This document shows positions 9,747 through 23,800 of a stretch of DNA of 64,000 bases, piece by piece. A model generated the notes under the pieces. It was given only the letters and a program-made list of their open reading frames with translations, was not told the origin of the DNA and ran no database searches. Numbering within the stretch: the stretch's first letter is position 1; each line of letters opens with the position of its first letter. The DNA lies in the NCBI GenBank assembly GCA_022266195.1, contig WHVY01000005.1, positions 2,790,001 to 2,854,000 of the forward strand. The letters are read 5' to 3'. The position numbers and the translations under genes are program-made. Origin of the DNA: Tetranychus cinnabarinus (taxonomy: Eukaryota > Arthropoda > Arachnida > Trombidiformes > Tetranychidae).

Positions 9747-9835
9747 TTTACTCAGGCGACACAATAAACCGAACGAAAAAAATCAATTAAACACTGCAAT
9801 TAATTTAATTAACCAGATTTTTTTCTGAACCCGAT

Positions 9836-9882
9836 GTCACCTCTGGTGAAACTTAGCTAAACTTAAACACCAGATGGCAGCA
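9836..9882. promoter_or_regulatory. Possible promoter elements upstream of ATPsynB
   Basis: CTCTGGTG at 9841 and CACCAGATGGCAGC at 9868-9881 face each other as near-inverted copies about 95-135 bases upstream of the ATG. The second resembles CTCF-type or other arthropod promoter motifs. No factor can be assigned from sequence. Confidence 0.3.
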
Positions 9883-12007
9883 GATCCAATATTACTGACA
9901 TCTCACGAATACAATGCAAACTCACTTCAGCGGCAAATACAAAAAGTGGTTCGATGTGGTTCTTTTGACAATCAAAATCTAAATCATTTTCTTTTTATGT
10001 TGACAATTAACGATTGTTGAGTTGTGTAAAGAGAGCAATTTTGCATATTTGATCGAAGTTCCAACTTTGGACTTAAATTACTCGAAAACTATGGATCAAA
10101 GAAATTTTTAAACCACGCAGACGGAGTCAGTTTTTATGTCCCTACAAATCAGCAAAGGTAACAATATGGATTTTTACCCGTTTCGGATCATTTTTGGTAA
10201 TTTGGGTTTGGGAAAATATTTAACTTTATGAAGAAAGTCGCAAATCTAATATCAATAGCAAGCCAATTTTATAACTACAGAAAACATAAAACCTTATTTA
10301 CCAAAATAAGTGCATCTTATGGTTACCCATCAAAATTAACATCAGCAACAATTAGTCTCGTGAAAAAATCCGGTTCCACTGTTGCACAAAAGGCGATCAA
10401 AGTTTCAATTTCGAACTCGATTTTCTCAAATACTATCCATAAGAGGAATCTTTAAATCGCACAAATGGATTCACTTCTCATTTTCCATTAAACAAAAAGA
10501 GTTTAAATTTGAAAGAAATTAAATTTTGCCCGTTTATGCTTATTTTTGCAGAAATGTGACAATTGTGTCTTTTTAGTAACAACCGTTTTCGATCAGTAAT
10601 TCCTATTACGGAATCGTTTATTAATGTTTTATTGCGTATTCAGCGATGACTAACTTTAAGTTCCTATTTACTCAGCCATATAAAGTCATGTATTTTCGAG
10701 TATGGATATAACACTGAAAAATTGTCAGTGCAATGAATCCTTTTTCATGAGAAAGGTTTTATCAATAAAAGAGACAAATTGTTTTAACAATTGAATTAAA
10801 GCACTTGTTTAATTTTTCTTAAAATTGTTTTACAGTGAATAAGGTGCTTACAATAACAACAAACTGGCTAATCAGTTTTTTCAACAGTGCATAATTTATT
10901 TCATTTGGACCACTCATTTGGGTTTTTGTTTAATTCATTCCTAGTGTTTAATACAGCTTAAAGTCTCCTTTTGTTTAACCCATCTTACAAATCACTAATT
11001 GTCTTTGAATGTTTCCTTCAAAATTGGAATAATAACGAGCAAAATGTATACAGAGTCCATTTAGCAGGTCAATCATTGAATTAAAAATCAACATTACAGG
11101 GTAACAACAGAAACGAAAAAAAAATATTCAAAAAAAGGTTAATGTTAATACAGTCAACAAATTTTTAACTTTTACATAAACATTGCATAAAATTTGCTCT
11201 TTGTACACAACTCAATCGTAAATTTGTAACATAAAAAGAAAATGATTGAGATTTGATTGTCAAAAGAATTATTAATAACAGATGATTGAAACTAAAGATG
11301 ATCCACAAAATTTGGCGAATGAAGAAAAGAAGGAGATCCAATGGGAAGAGGAAAAACAAAACATTGAAATCCGTGGATGGTGACAATTATGGCGATCAAT
11401 GGACATAACTCTTGGAGGTTGACGACCAATGGATTGAATAACATCAATTGTGAGACAATTGGTTTTTTAAATCAACAATAAGCAGTGAAACAGGATCAAT
11501 AGAGTTGAAATGAAGACAGCTTAAGCCAAAAAATGAAAATGCGTTAAAACACAGTTACAATCACCTTATAAATGTTAATATATGTGTAAGTGTTTCCAGC
11601 AATGCTAAGACTTTTTGATGCTCTCTTTCCAGTTTCGACGGTTAATCACAATGAGCAAGAAAAAGAGTGATGATTAGGTGGATTGGTTTCAAATTAAATT
11701 AACCCTGTTTGTGGTGTAATTGATGGTAAGGAAGAGAAAAGATCTGAAGAAGAAGGCACAAGGTTTTCCTTAAACGTTAACAATTAATTGGTGGATATCA
11801 ACATTGACATTTTCTTAATTAAAACAGCATTTCAAGTAATAGGATGAAGGTGATTTCAATGGGATCAGGAGCAGGCAAGTGTTTTACAGTGTATAATCAA
11901 TATAAATATAACAACAATGCATATCTTTTTGTTTCTCCATGTGAAGTGTAAATTAATTGAGTACAAGTATAAATCAGTTCTCAATCTTAATAAAGTGTTA
12001 AGGCTAA

Positions 12008-12025
12008 GTGTGTGTGTGTGTGTGT
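12008..12025. repeat. (GT)n microsatellite
   Basis: Nine GT dinucleotide units in a row. Confidence 0.9.
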
Positions 12026-13302
12026 AATAACAGCATGAATAAGGTGATTGATTGTGTTGTTTTTTGGTTACGATTACATTTGATTGGCTTAAGATGAGAA
12101 ATGATAGTTGATTGTTGAAAGTAAACACTGGAAAATGTATCTTTCTTGGTCTCCATCATGGAATTGAAAAAGAGTCCATTTCATGTTGTTCCATTGTTTC
12201 CATCAAAAAGATATTCCTTCCAAGTGGTTCCTTTGAATTCAATCGATGCAAAAAAAACGATTGATAAACACCAAGAGAATGGAATGTAAAGGTTTCAGTG
12301 AAATATTTTACATGTTGCTCTACTTCAATACCATGGACTTTCTTTGCTTTCCTGGTGCATGAGTTGTTCATAAAACTAGTGATTTGCAGGATAAATGGTT
12401 TACAATGTATACATATATAACTTGTGTCCGTAGTGAACAATAATAATTACATGTTTCGATGAAACTACAGTTTATGAGTACAATTACTTAGTACTCAAAG
12501 TAAATTGTATTCAATTTTGACACAATTTTGGCCTTTTCCCTTTTCTTGTCTATTTTCAATTTTACTTGCTCTCGATCCTGGCTTTATACCAGCCAATGAT
12601 TTAATTTGCATCATGTAAATCAATCGTCCATTGAAAAAGGGTTTGGATCTAGCTACGTAAAAAGAGTCCAAGAGAAATGGTAAAGTGGTTGACGATCTCG
12701 TATTTGGGTCCAAATATGAAAACTAAATTGTTTTAAACTGAACTTGTTTTCACTGATATAATGAAGTTAAAGTTGAAAAAACATTGCAAATTTAAAGGAT
12801 GATGGAATCACAATTTAACAATTTCAATTTTTTGCAAGAAATTTGTTTCTCTAAAGATCTTTTGAAGTCTTTTTCAAAATGTCTCCAGTTTCTTTGTTTT
12901 GCATCCAATGATATATTTGATAATCTTGCCAGTCTCGTTCAGTTTCATTGCTTTGCAGTTACTGAGACTGGTTCAAGTTTTATCTAGTCATCTGGTTGTC
13001 TAGTTAATAAATCACAATTTAAGTACGATATCGTTGAAGACCACAAAATCAGGAAGATCCTTTAGGTTCTTGGACTGCAGGTTATCTACAATTTTTCACT
13101 TGTGAGAATCTCTTATTTCGTCTTTGATTTTGTGAACTCGTTAGATTTTTAAAGGACCATCGGTGCTCAACTTGATTGAACCAATTTAGGAAAATCTGTT
13201 TCTCTTAGTTAACTTGCTTTTTGTCTTGATGATGATCTGTTTGAATTACAAAAGCTCGGTGAAATCAGGTATTGTTTTAACATGGTAATCAAGTGTTTAT
13301 CC

Positions 13303-13392
13303 AATAATAATAATAATAATAATATTAATAAGAAGGTGATAACAGAGATGATAATTATAATAATATAATAATATTAATAATAATAATGATGA
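13303..13392. repeat. (AAT)n microsatellite, imperfect
   Basis: A perfect AAT run at 13303-13324 continues, after an interruption, as AAT/ATA-rich and GAT-containing imperfect repeats to about 13392. Confidence 0.85.
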
Positions 13393-14839
13393 TGGTTTTG
13401 ATGATATAATAGTAACGTCAAGATCAGTTATTATGAATTATGCTCATTAAATGCGTTAAAAGATTATAAATTTGACAATTAAATTGTTGGAAGGTTGACC
13501 ATCAAGGAGCCAATAGCGATGATAAAAAAGAGGAATCCAATTGAAAAGGGAAAAAAAGTTCCAATTCAATTTGTATTTTCTTTGCTTTTATTATTAAAAT
13601 ACTGGTTTAATCCGTTGAAGTTTCCTCCTTCCAATGACTAGGTAAGTGTTGTTGCTCATTTATGCTTTGGTTACCTTGTTGATGGTAAATCAGTTTGGAC
13701 TTGACTTGATGTATATTTATATTTTCAATTAAATTACTTGAGGTGGAGAGATTTCGTGTTTGGTGATTTAGATCTGGTTAAAGTGCATCTTCATGTAAAT
13801 GGTAAACAAACAACCAAGGATGATGAACAAAATAAAGAAACAGGAGAGACAGAGGTTCTTCTTTCCAATATGTTGAAATGACTCCAGGTAAATATATGCA
13901 TTGGTGAATTGTTTGTCAATTTAATCATCTGATTCCAGGCAACAAGAAGGAAAATGGATGGTAAAGATGATGCCAGAACAGAAACAAGTATAAGAGGATG
14001 AAGATGGAAATGGTTAATGTAATGTTGAAGATGTAGAGAAAAGTTGATTATTCAAATGTTAACAGGTAACGGCTAATGATGTCATGTAATTTGCTTTATC
14101 GTATTTTCATTGATTGAGGATACAAAAAATTTATTGATTTGCGTTCTCATCAGCAACGGAAATATAGATTAACAAAAACCAAGATTTCGGATATTATACT
14201 TGATTGTACCAAAAATAATCAATTGTTTGTTTGTATTTCAACAGATAAAACGATTCCAAAAATGATTAAATTGCTTCTGTTTGTATTTGCTTTGTCGTTT
14301 TGAGTAAACAAAATGGCTGAAACATCACCAAAAGGTTAATTCCAATGGTTACTTTCATGGTCAACTAATGGTTGCACCAGTTTTTCTTGCATCTGATTTA
14401 GCAAATCCATTCCAATAGCAACTGCATGTTTGTACAATGCTACAAACAAAATTTGATAACAAATTTTTAAATATTTCTTGTTAATATTAAAATGAAAACA
14501 GATCCGCCTATTATTTAATCATCGGCAAGGTAGAATCAATAATGAATGAAAGTTGATTCCTAGTCATTCCCGTTAACTGTTTTGATGGTCAACAATGGGC
14601 TGATTGAGTTAACAGCAATTAAAATGTCTAAATGCAATGGTCATAAGGATGGTAATGATGAAGCCAATCAGCACTGGTATTGGTAGTAAATAAATTAATG
14701 AGGAATGTGGCTTTACCAGAGAGGTACACAAAACTAGATTAACGATAATCTTCTCCTTAACAGCTCTTCCAAATCGATCGAAACCATCTATCATGATTAA
14801 ACTGTTGACCCTTTTCCTATCAAGTTAAATCTGCTTCAA

Positions 14840-14889
14840 TCAAACAGTGGTTTCCCGTTCATTGAAAGTCGCCTGGTAACATGCAAATT
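14840..14889 (-). CDS. rdgA: DGK last exon: C-terminal PDZ ligand (-ETTV)
   Basis: A strong acceptor (polypyrimidine tract then TTACAG) is followed by 50 bases, which with the phase-1 C from 15616 encode QFACYQATFNERETTV and a TGA stop. Length and ending match vertebrate DGK zeta/iota, whose C-termini run about 22 residues past LAAYLE and end in ETAV. The -T-T-V end is a class I PDZ ligand. Confidence 0.8.
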
Positions 14890-17800
14890 CTGTAAGAGAA
14901 GAAAAAAAATATTGAATTAATTAAGATTATAGTAGTTTCAAGATGATTGGATTATATTAGGTAATAATTTAGTTGCTAGTCTTAAAGCGGTTACATATTT
15001 TTTCATTGAGACTTTTCATGTTGATAAATGGTGATAATAAAAGGTTTGGTGACAATAGTAATGATAATTGATGACATTAGCATTTGTGAAGAGAGTCCAA
15101 TAAGACAACATGAGCCATTCAGCTATTCTGCATGAAGGTCGAAAATTTTGGTGTATTCAGAGTAAAAAGGTCGGACAAAATGGAGAAGCAGCATTAATGA
15201 CATTAAAAAATAGCCTTAAATAAGCTAATGTTTGATAATTTACCAAAGATTATTAAAAATTGCATTAAAAACACTAATCCAATTTAGCTAAGTTGAAAAG
15301 CATATAACTAATGATTTAGCATTCAACAAAGGATATTTGAAGTTTAGTCTTGCATCGTTAATGGCCAGGATTATTTCAACATATTAATGCATATCATTTA
15401 TTGGGTTAATCAAAGCCATCATCTTAATCCTATTATTTGAGCGGTGAAATTTTCATGCATTGCTGGAGTGCAGGAAAGGAGAAAAGAAAAGAAAAAGAAA
15501 AGAAAAATAAAAGAAAAAAAATTAATATTAATGTGATTAACGTTGATCAAGTTACTAGGAAAGCTGAAAACCTGTGACAATAAAATGATGGAAAACAATT
15601 AAGAGTTCAACTCACGATCTAAATAAGCAGCAAGTTCGTGATCACCCTTCATAATTGCCAAGTCTTTAGCATTGTGACTATAAGCGTCTGCATCTGTAAC
15701 TGAGGAACCCGCTGCGGCCAGAATAAAGCAAGAAATACGTTGACCATAGAGGATGGCATAATGTAATGGAGTTTGACCATCATTATAAGTTTTATAATTA
15801 ATAAGGTCGGGTTGCAAGTCGACCAGATATTGTATAATATCATGATAGCCCAACATGGCAGCATAATGTAAAGTTGTTAATCCATTGGAGTCAACAGCAG
15901 AAAGATTGTAACCCTGTTCACGCAAACGTTTAAGTGAAGTTAAATCGGCTCGTTTAACAGCTTCAATAATTTCATTTGAATTATAATCAATGGAAATGTT
16001 ATCTGGTCCAGTTACATTTACTCTAACAGCTTCTGACCTGGTTAAGCTGACACAATCACAGGCAGTTTTATTCAACTTGAAACTAGAAATGGCTTCATTT
16101 ACAGTGTTGTTGGCATCACTCTTGTTATCATTACTATTATCACCCGTTTTGTGAAGATATGAATCACTTTGATTCCTTTCATCTCTATTAAATCTAAATA
16201 GTTCATTTGAAGTCTCCTCAGCTTTAAAGTCCACTAAATTTGGTTCAATATCACGTCTTTCATCAGTTGAATAAACTAACCTTTGATAAATCATTTCATC
16301 AACATTCATCTCATTATTGGGTCTAACATTGTAATTACTTAGGTTTTTACCTTTATCACTCATTACGGTTTCTTTAGAGGCACTAGGATTGTTGGACTCT
16401 GTTGCTGTTTCTGTTAATGTTTCTGTTGCAGTTGTCGGTGTCCCTGGAATTGATGACGCCTCTAACAGTTGACTGGCAGTATTTACGTTTAAAGTATCAC
16501 CCGAATCATCTTTACCCGATCCTGGTTCCTTGGTCGTGGGAGGCTTGAAAAGTACAATAGTATTATTGTTGTCTCCATAGAGAGCAGGATCAACTGGTGA
16601 AGGCGTCTCATCACCACTCAGCCCACTGGCGGGACTATTGTCTGCTAATTGGGTTGTAGGCACATTTGAGGCTTTTGCAAGTTTATCACGATCGTATCCG
16701 TTATCGGTTGGATCCAGAATGTATAGTTCATCATTGCATATATCAACAACATAGTGTAAATGCTCCTGGGCACGATCTATACGAAAATATCTTTCAGCAG
16801 TACAAGCTGGATAATTCATGAGGCAAAAGAAAAAGGAAAGAAAAGGTTGTACCAAATTAATGTGATTATTAATTACAGAATCATTGTTTACACTAAACAC
16901 AGCAAGTAATCAATATTTTGCAAGTAAAAGAGAGTTGCTCATTTAAACACAATCATTTCAGTTGTAATTAAAGAGCAATAAAGTATGTGTTCATTAATTT
17001 TTCCAGTTATTTTCCTAACCATATGACTGTCTTTGCAGAGATATTCACATTTTATGTATCCAATTAGATTAGCCTGTTGGCTGAGTAAGGAAAGATTTAG
17101 AGAGCAATTTGAAATGTTTTGCTGAACAAAAAGTTATTTTAAGCTTTGACATTTGACATGAGATATTTGTTTTCAACATTGAATCTCGTTTGAGCATGAA
17201 AGTGGAAAATTCAATTTATGAAATAGTTTTAAATTTACTTCATAATTTCCCCTGTTTGTTCAGTCATTTTTGAGGTAATTTAAAAGTGATGTCCCTGAAT
17301 AAGCAATTAGATGTTAGATAAGGAAAAAACCAAAGGAATTTATGGTTGATTTGAATCTTATTTGCCTTCAAGTTAAACTGAAATGTTTGCTTCTTTTTAA
17401 ATGCATCCCACACTTGATGCTTATTTCCTATTAATGGGACTTGTTTTTTAGATAAATAGATGTGACGGTTACGTACAATCAACGAAACACCAGTCATTTG
17501 AAATATCGAAGGCCTTTTCCAATCGATATCTGGCCATCTCGTCTCCTGGTTCTTTATTGAGCATATTTATTGAAGTTGAACCTTTCCGATGGTTTGCAAC
17601 CATTTGTCTGATTAAAGCACGAACATGGTTTAACTCGAGGTCCGGATTGATTTGTAGTTTACCTAAAACTATAGCTATTGGAGGAAAATGAGAAAATTTA
17701 ATAGTTAGTTAACACTTCAATTGAATGTAAAATTGATGCAGTAAATACTTACAAGCATCATGAAGTCTACTTTTATCATAATGGAATGTTTCATAATCCA

Positions 17801-20800
17801 AGATATTCAATTTTCTTACCGGAATTACAATTTCCCGATCTAATGTTGGCCTGTTGGCGGAAAAAGTAAAATAAAAACAAAATAATCAATAGCAATCAAT
17901 AAAGAGTAAAGAGAAATGACAATTTTCCAATAGCTTACATGGAAGCTATCTGGCAATGAGTTTTAGATTTAGCAACCATATTTGCTTGATTTTTCACTTT
18001 TATCCTGATAATTGAAGGTAATAGACGACAAGGTTCACCATCAACTTGCATAGGAATCGTTCGTCGAGTAATTATTTTAGCTTCTTTACATTGAGCTACA
18101 CATGAACCATGACCACCTGCTTGAAGAAGAGGCTAGAATAAAGTAGATTAAAGATGAATTAGTAGAAGAATAAATTAGGGAAATAAATTAGGGAAAGAAG
18201 AAAAAATTAGCAACCAAATTGCTTGACAATAATCATTAACAGATAAACTTGACCAACATGAAATAACGAGAATGTAAATGTTGGTTATATTTTCTTCAAA
18301 CAATCGAGTCAACTAAAGTCAAACTAAAGTTAATGTGATTAAATAACAATGACTATCAAGAGATTACCAAAGTAATTAATTGTACAATAGTAAAGTGTTA
18401 ATCTCATCAGTTAAACAGTCTATTCGATAGACAGTTAACCAAAGAAAGGTACAAAAGAACTGAGAAAACATTTTCAGAATATTTTAGTATATTTACCGAT
18501 ATTTGAAAATATACTTCAAGATGTACCGATAAGGTGTTGAAGTATACAAATGAAAATAAATGTTGATATAAACTACACACTCTTATGTTGGAATTAGCTT
18601 CAAGGATTTAAGATTATCCTAATCAGATCATGTGCTTGGTCAGCTGAGAAAATTTATCGTAATGATAGTAACTCATTCCTTAAAGTGAAGAGCCTTATTA
18701 CAATATGTTTGTGATAAAGCTATTCATTGACTAAACATTTAACATTCAACTTGAATAACATTGACCAAAATTTACAGCCAATATATCAAGCTTTGAACAT
18801 TTAGGATATCTAAAGTTATAAATAATAGCTTAATATAAATAAAGAGATAATTGTTAATATACAATAATCAGTTGAGGGATAAAGTGTTTAAGAAAAGGGT
18901 AATTAGTAACTGTAATGCTCATAATTAACCCTGCTGTGGAATCCATTAATCTTGAATGTTATTAAAAGATGAATTTATCTGTCATCTTTATTAAGCATCC
19001 TGGTAACAATTGGATTAATCTTGTTTCTTAATTGGTTCAATTTTGTTTAAACGTAAACCTTTTAGGCTTGAATAACTTACCAGTTGATAAGTTGTAAGGC
19101 CGATAACTTCAATTAGACCATCATCAGTTCGTGGTAATTCAAAGGAAGGTGATGCACTGCCCCATGGCCGGGTACCTCCACCATAACAGGGTATATTAAG
19201 AAAGAGCAACGAGTGAACTTTTAAATCTCTCAACCGTTGAGTCAAGTCTACTCCATCACATTCAACTGTAATGTAAGTGACCAAATCTTTCCACTTTCGC
19301 TGAAGCAAATCTTTACCTCCAGCTTGACCGTAAAACATTTTATTTCGAAGTCGTGAATTGAAGCGTTCGGGGTGAGCTTCACGTGCTTCATGAAATTCAA
19401 GGGCAATATGAGCATCAACACCAATGGAGAAATAATTGTTGATGACATTGAGTGGTAAAGACTCTTTGGCACCTTCAGGTGTATCGGCTGCTTGTTCAAT
19501 TAAATTTAAATCTGTATTGCGAGTAACTTTAACATCCCAGCGATCCAGTTGAACAACTTCACCGTCTTTAATGTTTAACAAAATTTTGGACACGGGTTCA
19601 TCGGTGTAACCTCCACCCCAGCCTAAAGCACGAGCTAAATCGTTACCAGTTCCAAGGGGAAGAACAGCAATGGGTGGCGAAGGTTTAAAGCCAATTTCAT
19701 CGAGAACAGATAAAATCCAACCAGCAGTTCCATCGCCACCACAGGCAAGTATCCTTAAGTTTGGAACTTTACGGTACAACTCGAGTCCAGGCCTTGGACC
19801 TCCTTGACTCAAATCAAAAACTTGACGTGGATTGAGTAACCATTGAAATTTTTGCATCAATTTGGACCCTTGGTTACCTCCACTTTTAGGATTGATAAAG
19901 ACCAGTAAAGGTTTTGAATCAGGCGATGGGATGGGTTTAATTGCAAAGGAACGGTGTTGTCCGGGGGCACAGAGAGAAGGCCGAGGTTCAGTGGGAACTG
20001 CACCAGGAGGTGGAGGTGTAGGAACATTAGGCTGTGGACCTGCACCCAATGATGAGATTGCGGTTGATGATGTGGCTGTTATTGTTGATGATGTTGCTAA
20101 TGATGATGATGATGATATATCCATTGGATTGGAATTGTTAGGCTGAGATTGTGAAAGAACTGCGGATGAAGAGAAAGAACAAGATGGTAATTGATTTGCC
20201 GACAGAGGAGTCAAGGGTTGCGGTGCAGAGCTCGATTGAGGTGGCATGGTTGAGGTTAAACCAACTGTTGGATGGATCGGAGGTGGTTGTGGTGAACAAG
20301 AGGAAGATGATGAAGATAAAGGGTGAACTGGAAGATGGTGACTGTTTTCACTTGAAACAGCAACAATTGGCGAAGCATCTTCTTTTTTGGTTCTTCTTTT
20401 GGATGAAGATCGCTTATTTTTTGGAGATCGACGAATAGATGATTTAAAAGAACCCTAAATAAGAAAGAAATACAACCAAATTAATTGAAAAGCAAACCCA
20501 ATATTAAATTAAACATAACCACTGATTAATGATTCTTGAATAGCTATAGAGTCATTGACATTCTTTCCCCCATTGACAATTATTCCATTCATCTTAATTT
20601 TTAATCAATCCAATAAATTGTCTCAACTAATAGAACTGTCAGTCAAAAGATAGACATTAGCCATTCAATAATCTTTCCAATGCTGTCTGTTTTTACAGAA
20701 AGTCCTTTACCTTTCTGGGCAATTTAACAATCCAAGAATGTGGTATAATAAGATCTTTATGAATTCCTAAACTACATGTTTCTGTGAGTCTTTCCAAGGT

Positions 20801-23800
20801 AAAACAGTTTTCTTTATTATGATAGGCAGTTTTGCACCAAGAACAGCTGATGGCAACAATTTCCTAAACAATTGAAGAGGGAGGAAAAGAAGAAAAAAAT
20901 TAGCTCATAATATCAATTAACAAATGGTTACAAGAAGAATGATCATTGAGGTAGAGAAAAGAGATTATTAATAGACAATAAAAGGTGAAAATGATTCAAT
21001 CAACCAACCTTATTAGCAAAAGACAATTTTGATTGAAATGATTTGCCACATTGACGACATCTACCCTTTTGCGATCTCCTGTGAACCCAATGATGATGTA
21101 TAACAGTTTGCTGAACAAGAAAACATAGAAGTTAAAATGTTATCAACTAATTCATAGGCAGTCGATCAGATTGCAAAAGTTCATATTACCAGAAAGGACA
21201 ATTTTCATTCAATGTATACACATGATGGATAAAATGTTTAAGCCTAAAATCTGGTTAAATTGAAAGACTTCAGGTGTTATGTTTAAAATATTCAGAAAGG
21301 TTACAAAACACTTGAAAGGTTATTTGATTTGATAAAAGTATAAATAGAAAAACAAATGTTGAAAAGAATAAAGAATCTTTGGAATGAACTTTGAATATTT
21401 TGCATGAAATGTTGATCCATTTTTCATAAATAATTTTAATTAAATTAACTATTTTTTCAGTTCAAATAGCTCATGAATTAGCTTTCAATTGACCCAAAAA
21501 TTATAACTCGATTCAGAATAGTCCAGATAAGTCAACAAAGCTTGTTCAAATATTACTGGGAAGGAGAAGGAAAAAAAATGATAAAATTCAATGGAAAGTG
21601 TTTCAACATTGAAAAGCTTTTAAAACTAATGAATTCAGGTTATTAAGAGTTGAATTATTTTACCGTCGATTCTCGTCTTTTACAGGAATAACAAAAAGTC
21701 AACTCAATTCTTTTAATCAATTGTATTAATCGAGTAAAATTTGAGGATAAATTAAATTAACTAGTGAGCTGAAAATTGTTAGGAATGATTATCATAGAAG
21801 AGAGTTAAAGGTTAACTGTTAATTTCAATTCGTTTCTGGTTCCCTGTCTTTAACCACTCACCATTGTAATCACCATCAATCAATGGTAAAATAATTAGAT
21901 TACCATTTAATTAGTGTGTAACAGATGAACAGATTTAAACATGGATTACAATTGGATAGGGAAAGTTTAAGGTTTGACACTTAATCTGTTTAGCATAAAA
22001 CTAATCGTCGATCAACCAGTAAATCAATAGGATGAAAAGTGACTTGAATCGCGTGAGCATCTGTCATGGTAAAAAGGTATTTCAATCAGAGTTTTGTATT
22101 AATCAAATGTACGATTGAAAGTTAATAATATTGATTGCAGTATGTTTAGCTAACCTTGACTGTAAATTGATCTTTGCAAATAAATATTGGATCAAAGAGA
22201 CCTTTTTTTTCACCATATCAATCAATGACCTTAAATAAGATGTTTCTGGTTTTATTGGCAGAGGAAGAGGAAGATGATGATGATGAAGGAGGAAGAAGAG
22301 GTAAAAGAGGGAGTCAGATGAAAGATTATTTTGTTTAATCCGATGAAACCAATCAATTACAGAAAATGATTGTTGACAAAGATAAAGAAACAAGGTTGAA
22401 AGATTAAACAATCAATAATGGATGGAGAGTAAACTGTTTTCATTCTGATTCTGTTAATGATTTTTAATGTTAACAGAAGAGGATAAGAGTGAGAGGAATG
22501 AACAAACAGGGAAAATGATTCGTTTCATGTAAGTAAAGATCAACAATCATTTCAACGATATAGATCAATGTTGATCAACTTATCATTACCATTATTGGTA
22601 TTGCGATTAAAGTTATTAAAACAATATCATGAGTAATGGAGAGACAAAATTGCACACTTAAATGGACATGAAGTTTGGGTTGAAAGGGGTTTTCATGAAA
22701 AGCCTGGATTCAAAGGTAATTGCAATATAAAAATAACTTTGCTGATTGATGCAAAATTTCCTGCTCAAGATGATCAGACTTGTTCAAAAATAAGAATTTC
22801 GTTTACAACGATTTTTCATCTTGACTTGTTCATTATTCTCAAGCGTAAATTAGCGATCATTTTCAATAATTTTATGTGAATATTGAAAATCAAGAAATTT
22901 TGCATTTCCATTCTGATGTATGAATTTATTATCAACTGAAGATACTCACTTCTCTGTATTGACGAACTCCAACATCCTTGAAAGTCGGTTTACAGTGAAA
23001 CTTGATTTTATCAATCAAGATCCCGATGCAACCAGTGTGGGCTGTAATTTTACAGGCTGGACAACAAAGTCTTGGACCTTGTTTCTGTGAAAAAAGATAA
23101 GAGATAACATTAGTCCATAGTTTAGACAATTGTTAAGCTAATGGATTGGAAAAGGTATACAATTTTGACCGTCTTTCATGGTAATTTACAAGTCTAGGAC
23201 TTGATAGTTAAATTGTTTACAAAAATAGATTCTGAAATTATAATAAAAAAACGAGATTTTATCATTTTCTAATTTGTTTTTCGAATCATTTCTGGCTATA
23301 TTAAAGTGATGTTTAAAAATGTAAGGTTATGTAATGGGAATGGAAAGTACATTAATCAATGTTATCATGTGTTACATCAATTATGAAGTGAAATGTGAAT
23401 TGATGTTATCAGATTTTGAAGCCTTGAAAAGCATGAGTAACTAGTTTTTTTAAACAAATATGATGATTCAATCAGAATAAAGAATTAATAAGAAACAATA
23501 AAAGTGAAATTGTAAGAAAACAAATTTAAGGATAAAATTGACAATTGATGAAAGGCTTCATTTGCAGTCTAATTGGTGATAATTAAAGCTGGAAAAGGAA
23601 AAGAGTTGAACTTACTGAGCATTCATTTTCACCAACATAACACAGATCACCAGAAGTACTGGTTGAAACCCATAAATGGTCCCCATTGATAGCGGTTTCC
23701 TAGAAATAAAGTTAAAGATCGTACAGGAGAAGGAAAAAAATTAGAGCCAAGTTTATCGAATTAATCAGCCATGGATTAACCATCTTCTGGTTTTGTATGT

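Larger units (their letters stand above)
9883..14839. other. Intergenic DNA and 3' flank of the DGK gene
   Basis: No supported coding gene. The part nearest 14839 must contain the 3' UTR of the minus-strand kinase; a minus-strand AATAAA at 14130-14135 could end it. Several 60-95 codon ORFs (10228-10455, 12156-12440, 12495-12713, 14609-14794) have no domain, splice or family support. Microsatellites are listed separately. Confidence 0.6.

Noticed and set aside
12156..12713. Two minus-strand ORFs of 94 and 72 codons
   Set aside because: No domain, no splice context, and composition as in the flanks.
14609..14794. 61-codon minus-strand ORF with a hydrophobic segment just after the last DGK exon
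   Set aside because: It lies in the probable 3' UTR; short and without homology that I recognise.
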